Shown here: positions 35,601 through 46,500 of the stretch, piece after piece
Layout: the number at the start of each line of letters is the position of its first letter
How positions within the stretch are numbered: the stretch's first letter is position 1
Source of the DNA: Closterium sp. NIES-65
Lineage: Eukaryota; Streptophyta; Zygnematophyceae; Desmidiales; Closteriaceae
Assembly: GCA_948144175.1 (NCBI GenBank)
Contig: CANXME010002053.1
Span: 372,001-436,000, forward strand
Length of the DNA: 64,000 bases
Direction of reading: 5' to 3'
The notes under the pieces: model-generated
Databases searched by the model: none
Told to the model about the DNA's origin: nothing
What the model saw: only the letters and a program-made list of their open reading frames with translations
Program-made: the position numbers and the translations under genes

Positions 35601-38600
35601 GTAGCACCGGGTCCCGTCCGTACAGTAGATGATACGGGGACAGATGCTTCAGCGCTGCCTGCTTCGCAAACCGGTATCCCGCAAGCACCCACCAGAGATC
35701 CCTGTCCCAACTCCTCTTGTGTGTCTCTCCATAGGCCCGAAGTCCTTTCTTCACGGTTTGTATGAGCCTCTCTGTCAGCCCGTCCGATTGAGGGTGATAC
35801 CTTGAGGTGACACGATGCGTAATGCCCATCTCCTCTAGCAGCTCATCAAAGCTCCCTTGAAATTCTGTCCCTTGATCGGTAAGCACCTCCCCACATGCAC
35901 CGTACCTGGTCAGTACTAACTCCTCGAATGCGTCCGCTATCAGTGCGCTACTCTTGCTTGGTAATGCTCGCGCCTCCACCCATTTGCTCGTGTGCTCAAC
36001 CATGATCAGGATGTACTGCTTCCCTCCTTTTGATAATGGTAACTCTCCTGCCAGGTCCAGCGACCACCTGTAACCTAACCCCCGAATCGGTAGTGAGTGC
36101 AGCTCCTCCCTCTCCTTTTCCAGCCTTGCTTTATTCCTTTGACAAGCCTCGCAGCTGGCTACCAGTCCTGCCACATCCTTCCCCATGCTTGCCCACCAGT
36201 ACATGGTGCTCAGCAGCTGCCGTGTCCTGGTGATGCCGTAATGTCCCAGCTTCGCATGCACCTTCCCCATGATCCTGTTCCTCTCTTGCGGCTGCGGCAC
36301 TACCCTCCATCCTTCGCTGGTCCTCAGCTGCAGCTGCTCCTGAAACCATCTGTAATGCTGCCCTCTGGCTCTTGCTCTCTCACTTACGCCTTCCTCCTCC
36401 AGTGGCTCCCCTTTGATCCAGCTCATGGTCTCCTCGTCCTCCCATATATCTGCTAACCGCTTCTCTCCCTTCTCCTGCCCCCAGCTTACGGCCACGGTGT
36501 GGGCAAAGGCCGCCAGCTGCGCTACCGGCTGCATCGGTGGTGGGTTCCTTGACAGCCCATCTGCATGCTGCAGTGTTTTACCCGGTCGGTGCCGGATCTC
36601 AAAGTCAAATCCCAACAACTTGATAGCCCATCGAGCGTTTCTTCCCGTCAGCTCTTGATTAGTCATCAACCATAGCAGTGGCTGATGATCAGTCACTAAT
36701 GTGAAGTGCCGGCCCTGCAGGTATACCTTGAAATGCGTGATTCCCCACACTGCCGTCAGGCCCTCTCCCTCGTATGAGCAGTAGTTAGCCTCGGATGGGC
36801 TGCAGCTTCGGCTGGCAAAGGCTATCACTCTTTCCTCTCCCTCGATTTCTTGGCAGAGCACCGCTCCCATTCCCGTACTGCTCCAGTCCGTGTACAGGAT
36901 GAAAGGCGCTTCTGCCCTCGGTATCTGCAGTAAGGTCCCTGTCCTAACTGCTTCGAGCAAGTCCTGCCTTGCTGCCTCCTCCACCTCTCCCCATTGCCAG
37001 CTCTTCCCTTCCCTCAGCAGCTGGTTCAGCACGTAGGCACGGCGACTGAAGTTTGACACAAACTTCCTGTAATAATTCAGGAAGCCGAGTAACGCCCGCA
37101 GCCCTGTCTTATCCTTTGGCGCTGCCAGGTTCTCCAGCACCTTAACCTTTGCCTCTTGTATGGCCAGCCGACCGCCCTTCACTTCAAACCCCAGGTAAGC
37201 CACCGTGTGCCTCGCTATCTTACACTTATCTGGGTGACACGTCAGCCCCGCAGCTGCTATTGCCTCCAGAGTCTGCTTCAGATCTTGCACATGCTGTTCT
37301 TTGCTGCTGCTGTAAATCAACACGTCATCAATGTAGCATGCTGCGGCTGGAACCCCCTTCAGCACTTGATCCATGGCTCTCTGGAACACTGCTGGTGCGT
37401 TACGAAGCCCGAAAGGCATAACGTTGTACTCATACAAACCGTCCACCCCGTGAAATGCTGTTTTCCGTTTATCTGCTTCTCTAATGCCTATTTGATTGAA
37501 GCCCTGCCGCAGGTCCAAGGTGGTAAAGACGGTGGCCCCTTCCAGCCGGTCGAAAATGTCTTCAGCAGTCGTCATAGGGTATCTGTCTGGGCTTGTAATC
37601 TTGTTCAGCTCCCGAAAATCCCCGCACATCCGCTTCGCTAGAATCTTTCCCGTGATGTCCTTCCTAGCAGCCACCACCGTGGCCGTCGCGTAACTTGATT
37701 CTGACGGGCGAATAATCCCTGCAGCTAGCAACTCCTCACATTTCTCCTTGCAGATGGCTGCATCCTCCGCATTCATTCGCCTCCTGCGTTGGTATGTAGG
37801 TAGCTCAGTCGTGAGGTTCAGCTCCAGCTCTCTCCCCTTGTATCTCCCCAATTCCTGCAGGTTATAGGCGAAGGTGCCCCTATGCTGCTGCAACACCTCC
37901 CTGATTGCTTCGGCTGCTTGCTCCCCTATACCTGCCCCCAGCTCCCAGGTTTTGCCCGGCTCTGCTTCCGTCCCTACTGGTGGTGCAGTTTTGATCTCCT
38001 TCTCGTCTGTGAGCTTGCTGACAGCGGCGTAAGCAGCCTGCTTGCTGCCCCTGCACTTCTCCTCTTCCGTCTTTCCCTTTTTCTCGGCTGGCCCCTTTCT
38101 CATCTCACTAATTAGCCATCGCAGTGAGTGCTGGTCTATGGCTCGGCCCAAGGCAGCTTTGCGCACCTCCTCCCCTACTCCATCTGCTGCAGTTGCCCCC
38201 GGCAGGTACCCCATGGCTAATTCCCTCTCCAAAGCAGTCGGCTCCTCCCATCTTTTCTTACGGTGATCATACACCATCCCTGGACCTGGAGTCCCTTCCA
38301 CTTCGACAAATCCCCGTGCCTTTGCATAGGCCACCAGTGTCGGCCAGGCCCTCCTCGCTTCCCCCACTCGGTTACACTGATACTGTCGCGGATGATCTGG
38401 CTTTACCACTGGGGCGGCCACTCTCCCTGGTTCCAGAATGTCTTCCACGATTCGGCTCTCATCTCTCTCCACCCTTGCTAATCTCGCCCTCAGTTCTCCT
38501 TCTGGCAGGACGTTCTGCCAGTACTGCCGCACTCTATGACACCTTGCCCCCAGCTGTGCCCCGTCACAACTCACTCCCCTTCCCAATTCTGCTTCCACCA

Positions 38601-41600
38601 GTTCGCGTACGGCTCGGACCGGCTCCCTGCTATCACTCCTCATATCCACATGTTCTAGGATGTACGCATATTCCCCGCCAGATTCTCTCGCCCACCTCAT
38701 AATCGTCAGCAGTGTTGTCACCATCGCCGTGCGGTCATCCTGCATTCCTCTTCCCTTCCCCGCTCGGGAAGTACCCTGGCACTCCCACCCTGCTACCAAC
38801 AGGTCCACCTTTCCCCAGCGGTTCACGTCTTCCTTGGTAAGCTGTCCCACCTCCCACTTCTCATTCTGCATGGCCTCCCGTATCACTTCCTTCGCCAATT
38901 GAGCTGGGTACCGCTGCTGCAGTATCTGTGCATGCTTCCAAGCCATCCTCCTCACCTCCGGGTCTATTTCCACATACACCCATCTTTTCACCTTCAGCCC
39001 TGCTTCCAGTGCCGCCGCTAAGCCTGCCCCCAGCCCTCCAAACAGCTCCACTAAGGTAACGCTATACTGGTTCAGGTTAGCTCCGACCTTGCCCTCTTTG
39101 GTACTCCCCCTCCTTACGCTCTCTCTTCTCATGCCCTCCGCCCTCCAAGCCTTCTTCGGTTCTGTCTTGACAAACCGCACTGGCAGCTCACTCAACTCCT
39201 TTCCCTCAATCCAGAAATCCGAGCGGTAGAGCACCTGTTCCTGCCAGGTACAAATTGTTGTACCTATCTTGAATAGCAGCTCCATCCCCAGCAGAACATC
39301 ATAATCCTCCGATTCCGTCAGCCCACATTGCACTCTTATCGTCGTTTCTCCCTTCTCTCCCGGCTGCAGAGTAATCTCGATGGGGTCCTTAGTACAGGGC
39401 ATCCACTTTGGTGCCCCTCCCTCGGCTGTCATGATCAGTATGCCTCTGTTTACTATTTCCAAGTCCCCTTTCTCCCGTAACTGTTCTGTCAGCTTCCTTC
39501 CCAGCAGGACACTCTGTGCGCCTGTATCCACCACGGCGTTCTCCACTAATATGCCCCTGACAGCCACTGCCTTAGGTTCTACCACCAGGGCCGTGGGTTG
39601 GCAGACGAGTCTCTCCTCAGGATGCCGTCGAGCCGCCCTCGGCTTATGGCTTTCTTCTTGTTGCCGAGGGGTTCTCCTTTCAGGCTGCTTCTGCTCTGTC
39701 CTGCCATCCTTCCCGCCGCTGCGCAGCCCCAACTCCTCTCGGTCTCTAGGTGGTATGGCCATGGCCCCGTACTCTGCCTCCTCTCTCTCATACTCCTCCT
39801 CTTCATCGTCCTCCCAAGCCAGCAATGCCTTCTCAGGGTCCTCACTAATCTCAGTCTTCTCCAACTGTCCCTTCAGCTTCGCCACCTCTCTCTCTAACTG
39901 TAACTCCCTTGCCGATTTTCCTCGCATTCTCTCTCCCTTGCTGTAGCACCTGTCTTCAGTATGCCCCCTTTTCCCACACCCGGTGCAGATAGGTGCCTTG
40001 GGGCAGTCACGTCTGAAATGTCCTTTCATCTTGCATGTGTCGCACACTATGTCTATGGCGCAGTCCTTCCGCACGTGCCCCTTTTCGCCGCACTTGTAAC
40101 ACCTGCGTCTATCTTCAGACGGCCTCTCTCTTCGTTCCTCTTCCCCCTGTCTCCCTTCCACCGCTGCCCAAGCAGGCCTCCGACGTCTCGCTCGGCCGAC
40201 TGGAGCTTGACCCCCTCATTCCTTCGAAAAACCTCTTTCCATCCTCCACTTCTTTCGCCACCTGGTACACCTGTCGCAGCTTCGCCCGTACCCCCAAGGA
40301 GTATAGTCGGCTTCTCATGTCTCGTATCAAGTCCCCATCCAGTCCGTTGACGAACTTGGTCACTAGGATGCGCTCCTCCACGCAGCCCATATCCTCTGCC
40401 AGCTCCAGTAAACGGTTATAGTAGGCCAACATCGACTCTGCCGGCGCTCTTCTGAAGTCTTGAAACTCCGCCATCCGGTCAGCCGAATGCCCCGGGAACT
40501 GCTCCTGCAGGCTTTCCAAGAAACGGTCCGTAATATCTGCCGGTAAGATATCTCCTCTGTTGCTCCGCATCAGCAGCCCCTGCCTCTCCACGCGGTAATG
40601 AGTCAACGCCTCTCCTTTGAGAGTCCTCCCCAAGCCTCTGAAAAATTCAATAGGATCCAGTCGCTCCCTATCCCAGCAAGTAGCGAATGTCTTCAATCAT
40701 CATCAGGTAGTTTTTCAGCGTGGGCTCCTCTCCGGGTGCCCCCGAGAAGCGGTCTGGTACCTCAATTTTGGGGGGTGTAGTACTCATCGACCTGCCTGTC
40801 CCCCAGCTTGTGTTCCCTCCTTCTCCACTCCCTGCAGGTCGCCCTGCTCTCCCGGCCTCCATGGCTTCGTATCCTCCAGCAGAGAATCCGTGATATGCTT
40901 CCTTGCCTCGCTGACTTCGTCGTTCCACCGATTGATCGTCTCCTCCCCTCAGACTACGCCTTTCTTCACGTTGATCTTCTTCTCCTCTCTGACTCCGCCG
41001 TTCTTCTCGATGATCTTCCCCTCCCTTCTGACTTCGTCGATCTTCATGTTGATCGTCTCCTCCCAGATCTGGATTTCCTCGGCGAGATCCACTCCCCACA
41101 GGTCGCCCTCCACTCCTCTCCGCGGGCGAGTCGCATGCAGAGCTCGACTGTTGTTCTCCGTGTACACCTCGTTCTTCCTCCCGATCCCCGCCTTGGTTAC
41201 CGCGCGAGATCGTCCCTCCTTCGCCCGCCCGAAATCCAGGCATCCTGACCGGCGGATCACGTCCCTCCATCATCCTCGCCGGGAATCGGTGTCCAGAGCG
41301 CAGTTGCTGAGTGTGAAGCTCACGGTCGAAATTACTCATTCCTCACGGTGCATCACCGTGGGCAACTCCAGGCAGTAGATCCTGCCACCTCTTCTCTCAA
41401 CAATCGTAATCCTGACTACCCTTTTTGCTTGTATGAAACAAGACTTAACTCCCTCGCAAGGGCTCCGCCGATTTGCTTCAGCTCCTCTCTACTGCTAGTT
41501 CCCCGTGGTTTAGGAAATCACAATTGCAGTAAACGAGAAACATACAAGCAAAAAGCAACGAGTCTGAGCGCTACCCCAGTCTACATCCCCTCCTGCCTAG

Positions 41601-43048
41601 GTGCCTTGTCCCGCAAGCTACCTCTACTCCTAAGCGCGAGTCAGCCGAGCTGATCGCGTAGGCTTCAAGGTGCTAGCTGGGTCCCACTCGGCCCACTAGG
41701 CATGCACCGCCTTCCAGCCTGGTGAATGGCGAATTGAATTCCCAGGCTGGCTGGAATCGAATTCGCCACCAACCTCCCCCCTAACCACCTCGAAATCCTC
41801 AGCAGCTCGACTCTGTATAGTACAGTAACATTCCAAAAGAGCAAACAAAGTAAAATGCAAAAAGCAGTAAACTATAGTACACCTCACCTTGGCTGCTGTG
41901 TAATTCACACTTAGTTGCCAGCTAAGTGTTAATCACGCGACACACGTCAACTCTCAAGTGAATGCACTGCGTGCGTTTTTTGTTGTGTGTGTATTCTAGT
42001 GAGTTGTACCCTCTATAACTTCGCCATCTGCCTCTAGAAGCTGCCTGCTGGTGAGACAATAATTCTCTGAGACACCTTATAGAAGAAAACCCCTATCCCT
42101 CTCCACCCCAGTGACTCCTTCGTCCCTCCCCATGCCATCACCAAATGTTTTTCTTAAAAAAAAAATCCCTGAACCAGTTGTACCCGCTTCTGTTTCCATG
42201 ATTTGCCCCCCTCTTTTCCTTATTCCGGTGCCTACTTCCTTCTCCCCTCCGAATGCCACACTACATTTACCCTCAGGTATTTCGCAGTGTGCTTGTACAG
42301 GCTGCGCCCTCCGCCAGTTGTATCTGCCTTGGGGAAGAAAAGTGTTAGAAGGGTTGTCACCAGAGATAATGGAAAGAGCTCGTCTGGGAGTTCTGAAAGG
42401 GCGACTTCTGAGAGTGAAGGAAGGAAAAGCGTTCAAACGGTGTTCACTGGAGATAGTGGGAAGAGGTCAGTTGTAAGCGTTGAGAGGGCGTCCGTTGAAA
42501 CTGATAAAAGAGGAGGGATTCAAACGGTGTTCAGTGGCGATGTGAGGAACTTGATTGTACGCGTTGATAGGGTGGCACCAGGAAACACTGAGACGCCATC
42601 ACATGAAGATTTCGAAAGGGTAGAAGTTAGGGGTATCAATGTAGCAGCAGGTGTGAATGTTGAAGGGGGAGCAATCGGGGATACTGAAGCGGCAACAGCT
42701 GGGGATATAAGCGCAGGAGTTGGGGATATCGATATACCGACAAGCGTGGATGTTGAAGTGTTAGGGATTGCGGATGGTGAAAGAGCAGCAGTTAGTGATA
42801 TTGAAGCGGCAGCAGCTGGAGATATCGAAAGGGGAGCAGGTCCTGTTGTTAAAAGGGCAGCAGCAGGGGAGATTGAAAGTGCAGCAGAAGTTGGGGATAG
42901 GGTTATTGAAAGGGTATTAGCTGGGGATATTGAGAGGATAACCGTCCGGGACACTGCAAGGGCAGCAGATGGGGAAAAGGAGAGTGCACCAGAAGTTGAC
43001 ACTGTTTTGGCACCAGCTGGAGACATTGAAAACGGGTCGCCTGTGTAA
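32649..43048 (+). CDS. Multi-pass membrane protein of unknown family, five or more exons, intron hosts a gypsy element
   Basis: Supported exons: 32649-32826, 33436-33515, 33653-33715, 34130-34177 and 42277-43048, all joining in phase; the first exon(s) are not found. The fourth exon may instead begin near 34015 in the same frame. Hydrophobic segments are LLLNLTLGMAGLFSSAMLLC, FFTLVVLAAASARATA and DLLALLTALSFGAAC joined to WYFAVCLYRL. A loop, about SYGLNCSG to CKDYHMR, contains several Cys. The C-terminal tail of about 240 residues is polar and repetitive (AAAAGDIERGA, VLAGDIERIT and similar), acidic and probably disordered. Overall this resembles a four-helix membrane protein, but I cannot assign it. 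Exons 1 and 2 here have partial copies nearby (32460, 32940, 33287). The last intron, about 8 kb, contains the antisense gypsy element. Confidence 0.6.
33015..33245. repeat. 52-bp minisatellite derived from an intron start
   Basis: Four to five near-identical units of TCCCACGGGTCACATGCATG AGTCCATGCGTGCATCTAGA TTTCACATGAG follow a duplicated exon edge and its GTGAGTCC donor. Confidence 0.93.
33780..34020. repeat. CCATCCCATGCCAC minisatellite
   Basis: A 14-bp unit (CCCATCCCATGCCA) is repeated about fifteen times with C/T variants in the intron before the exon at 34130. Confidence 0.9.
34303..34472 (-). repeat. Duplicated internal segment outside the left LTR
   Basis: These 170 bp match 34984-35153 from GTCGTGAATCC to GGCTTCCC. 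The inner copy sits between pol and the 3' LTR; this outer copy sits beyond the LTR and ends at the host target site. It contains polypyrimidine tracts and a CATCCAG acceptor-like sequence. Confidence 0.9.
34473..34980 (-). repeat. 3' LTR of the gypsy element (left copy)
   Basis: 508 bp, apparently identical to 41435-41942. On the minus strand it starts TGTCGCGTGATTAAC. Confidence 0.95.
35085..40161 (-). CDS. Gypsy pol with zinc knuckles, protease, methyltransferase, RT, RNase H and integrase (fossil)
   Basis: Read from 40161 downwards. Three CCHC knuckles come first (CYKCGEKGHVRKDC, CDTCKMKGHFRRDC, CTGCGKRGHTEDRC, about residues 20-75). The protease motif VVDTGAQS is near residue 210. The methyltransferase domain spans about 365-690. 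Reverse transcriptase (CGDFRELNKIT to CYIDDVLIYS) spans about 840-945. RNase H (LYTDWSSTGMGAVL) is near 1085 and the integrase zinc finger and core (CEACQRNK, SLDLAGELP, LTDQGTEF, YHPQSDGLTERLIQ) follow. A C-terminal integrase segment lies at 35085-35594. It serves retrotransposition; the methyltransferase is an extra passenger or functional domain. This is treated as a fossil element. Confidence 0.92.
38090..39065 (-). other. C5-cytosine DNA methyltransferase domain inside the gypsy pol
   Basis: About 325 residues between protease and reverse transcriptase carry the ordered motifs of C5 DNA methyltransferases. LVELFGGLGAGLAAALEAGL is motif I (S-adenosylmethionine binding) near 39050. LLVAGWECQGTSRAGKGRG is the motif IV region with its Cys near 38790. 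AYILEHVDM fits motif VI near 38655, GARCHRVRQYW the Q/R-x-R motif VIII near 38535, and ERELAMGYLPG with a later GRAI the C-terminal motifs IX-X near 38110-38235. If active, the enzyme would methylate DNA in the nucleus or particle. Reports exist of retrotransposons with such domains in dinoflagellates and charophyte algae (from memory, not checked). Confidence 0.85.
40115..41339 (-). CDS. Gypsy gag region (fossil)
   Basis: The retrotransposon gag domain is visible at about 40115-40696: FFRGLGRTLKGEALTHYRVE, FLESLQEQFPG, RRAPAESMLAYYNRLLELAE and VTKFVNGL. The N-terminal part up to about 41339 is Arg/Glu-rich and repetitive (RSQRGEEDQREERRS-like), probably disordered. This product would form the particle in a working element. 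Confidence 0.85.
41435..41942 (-). repeat. 5' LTR of the gypsy element (right copy)
   Basis: 508 bp, followed on the plus-strand side by CACGT, which also occurs at 34298-34302. It has the same sequence as the left LTR as far as I can read. Confidence 0.95.
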
Positions 43049-43563
43049 GTATTTTTCAATAACTAGACACAGGGGAGGGAGGAGAGGGGGGGTGGGCAGG
43101 TTTTTTTTAGGGGGTGGGGGACAGGGGCGGAGGGGGCGGGGAGGGGGGGAGGGGAGAGAGAGGGGGGGGGGATAGTTTAAGCTTTTTGATGCCATGTAAC
43201 TGACGACACATGTGCGAAGACTTGTAACGCTTATCACAGGCGTGTCATTTAATCAGCTTCACACCTCGTGTACCAAGGCAAATTGGAATGTGGAGTATGA
43301 TATTGTGATAGATTTTATGTAGCTTCGCCTACAAAGAGACACAGTAGAATCTTCGACGTGTAGCTTATATCGGAACTTCCCGCGTTCACCTCCGTCTGAC
43401 ACAAAAACCAATCTCGAGGATGAGCTGCTGTTGCATCACTCCGACAAGTTGTCTCGAACCGCGTTCACCTTCGTCTGACCGAGTTTTTCGGTGACGTTCG
43501 GCATTCGTCCAAGCTATCACGTGTCGGAACGGGTCATCACGTGTCAGCAGCTGAGCTGCTGAC
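43049..43563. other. Intergenic region between the membrane-protein and SET genes
   Basis: It begins with G-rich low-complexity DNA (43070-43175) and continues as unique sequence that must contain the promoter of the SET gene. No gene or clear promoter motif was recognised. Confidence 0.5.
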
Positions 43564-46500
43564 ATGGCGGCTGTGCACCATTTCCTCTCTGCGATCCCTG
43601 GTTCCTCTAGGCGAATCGTCAGTCGCCACGTGTTTGACTTCGCAGCTCTCCGCCATTGTCAGCCAATCGGCGCGCGAACCGCTACACGAGTCGCGAAGGC
43701 TCGACCTTTGAAATGCCTCGGGCAGGCGATTCGTTTCAAAGTGACCTCGTCGTTAGCGCAGGTCCGGGCAGCCGAAAATACATCCTGTTCAGACGAGCTG
43801 ACCGTACAGGTGTGTAGCACTGGCGGTTGCCGTATTCTGCTTGACACGTGGCAGTCGCGCGTTGCTAACGGCTCCTTTTCCGTTTTGTGTGGATCGTGTC
43901 GCCGTCCAATCCCGTTCACTCCGCCCAGGATGACACGTGGCAGGCGCTGAAGCGGCTCACATTGGGGGACTCCGCGGAGAGCTGCCCCGTAGAAGTGCGC
44001 GATGGGGGGAAGACTGGCGGAGGGCGGTAAGCATGGGGACGGGGAAGATGAGCGGAGGGCGGTAACTGTTTTTTTGGTTGCCCTGTGCGACTCAGGAATC
44101 GCCTATCGTGCGACTCCGCGGAGAGCTGCCCGGTAGAAGTGCGCGACGGGGGGGAAACGGGCGGAGGGCGGTAGGCTCGGGCGGGAAGGGGGGGAGACGG
44201 GCATGGGGCGGTAAGCTCGGGGGGGGAAGAGGGTTGTGGGGGGAAAGACGGGCGTGGGGCGGTAAGTATATTCTGAGTCCCACGGCCATTTACTCAAAGG
44301 TTCTCAGAAGTCGTTGCCTCACTGGGGTGGGGGACGCCGCGGAGAGTTGCCCTGTTGACGTGCGCGATGGGGGGAAGACTGGCGGAGGGCCGTAAGCATG
44401 GGGAGGGAGGGGAGGGGAAGGGGAGAGGGATGGGGAGAATGGAGGATGGGGGAAGACGGGCGGAGGACGGTAAACGTGGGCAGTGAGCAGTTGAATGAGC
44501 GGGCGAGGAGTGGGGGAGGGATGGGGAGAATGGAGGATGGGGGAAGACGGGCGGAGGATGGTAAACGTGGGCAGTGAGCAGTTGAATGAGCGGGCGAGGA
44601 GCGGGGGAGGGATGGGGAGAATGGATGATGGGGGAAGACGGGCGGAGGACGGTAAACGTGGGCAGTGAGCAGTTGAATGAGCGGGCGAGGAGTGGGGGAG
44701 GGATGGGGAGAATGGAAAATCACCATTTTCTTCATTTTCTTCAGACCACCTCTTTGACCACCTCTTTGACCACCTCTTTGACCACCTCATTTTGACCACC
44801 TCTTTGACCACCACTTTGACCACCATTTTGACCACCTCTTTGACCACCATTTTGACCACCTCTTTGACCACCATTTTGACCACCTCTTTGACCACCACTT
44901 TGACCACCATTTTGACCACCTCTTTGACCACCACTTTGACCACCATTTTGACCACCTCTTTGACCACCATTTTGACCACCTATTTGACCACCACTTTGAC
45001 CACCATCTTGACCACCTCTTTGACCACCACTTTGACCACCATTTTGACCACCACTTTGACCACCATTTTGACCACCTCTTTGACAGCACCAAAGTGTTTT
45101 TGTTCCCGCCATTGTCTCGCTCTGCCTTACCCACAATCACCCCCCCACCTCTTGCCCCCACCCACTGCACTCCCCCTTCCACCTCATCGTATTCTTCTCT
45201 CTCTCCAACTCTCTTCTAGAGAGGGTGTTTTTGAGACGTCTACACCCTCCAAAAACACTCTCTAAAAACACTCTCCAAAAACACCCTCCAAAAACACCCT
45301 TCAAAAACACCCTCCAGAAACACCCTCCAAAAACACCTTCCAAAAACACCCTCCAAAAACACCCTCCAAAAACACCCTCCAAAAGCACCCTCTCTACACG
45401 TGCCTTCCACCTCATCATATTCTTCTCTCCAACTCTCCTTTTCCCCCTTCCCTCCGCTCCGCCCCCCTCCTTTCGTCTCCCCGCCATCCAATCGCTGTCT
45501 CTGTTCAACTACAGCGGCCTGTACGCCACCCAGCCAATAGAGAAAGGACACGTGTTCCTCACTGTACACAGGGATCAGGTCAGCGTGTGTCTCTCTCTTG
45601 AGATTTCTCATAAGCCTCGTCTACTTCCTCCACTCCCTCCGCTTCCTCCACCCCCTCCGCTTCCTCCACTCCCTCCACTTCCCAACGCCTCTGCTTTGTT
45701 TCTTCCAACTCAATCCATCGTTTCATGACTACCACGAACATTGACGCCACTGTAACTGCTATTATTGCCCTTCTCGGTTCTATACCTCATGTCTTCTCTC
45801 TTCCTCCCCTACTTCTCTTCTCCTCCCATCCAAAATGGTCCTTTGTACAAGCCGTTGCCAAAAGCATGCACCCATCCCTGACCTCGCTTCTGTTCTCAAT
45901 CCCCTTTATCCTCCCCCCATCTTCTTTCTTTTGCCGATAAATTGTTTGTAATACGCATTCACCGCCCCCGCCCTCCCAGTCACCCCTCTTTCCAATTACC
46001 CCCGCCCTCCCAATCACCTCATCACCCGTCTTTCCAACAGATGATAACGGGTGACTCCCTTCCCCCACCCCTTGGGTCCCTCCTCCCTCCCTCACTCTCT
46101 GTGTGGGCCCGCATCGCCCTCTTCCTCCTCCTCCGCCCTTCCCCCTCCCATTCCGCCTCCCATTCTGCCCAACACCAACACCAACACCAACACCAAGACC
46201 AGCAACAAGAAGAACACGACAACATCCACCACCAAGACCAGCACCACCAAGACCAGCACCACCAAGACCAGCACCACCAAGACCAACAACAAGAAGAACA
46301 CGACAACATCCACCACCAAGACCAGCACCACCAACAACAGCACGAGCGCTGGCAGCCGTACATCTCATCGCTCCCGCCATTCAGGGCCGTTGATTCCACG
46401 GTCAGTGCTCTCAAGCATCATAACTTGGTTTTGAGTCGACTCAAAACTCGACTCAAATCTTTTTAGTTGACTCAAAACTGGGCCGTTGATTTCACGGTCG

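Larger units (their letters stand above)
34303..41942 (-). mobile_element. Ty3/gypsy LTR retrotransposon with a cytosine methyltransferase domain
   Basis: An antisense element in the last intron of the membrane-protein gene. LTRs of 508 bp lie at 34473-34980 and 41435-41942 and look identical, so the insertion is very young. Parts on the minus strand are gag with three zinc knuckles, aspartic protease, a C5-cytosine methyltransferase domain, reverse transcriptase, RNase H and integrase; reverse transcriptase before integrase defines Ty3/gypsy. The element looks nearly whole, with two or three frame discontinuities that may be partly programmed. A 170-bp piece of the internal 3' end (34984-35153) recurs outside the left LTR (34303-34472), and CACGT flanks the whole unit at 34298-34302 and 41943-41947. 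I did not recognise a standard primer site. Confidence 0.93.

Noticed and set aside
44741-45265. Frames with [15 protein letters not shown] and GGQNGGQ repeats
   Set aside because: They are translations of a 12-bp intronic minisatellite (TTTGACCACC) in the SET gene.
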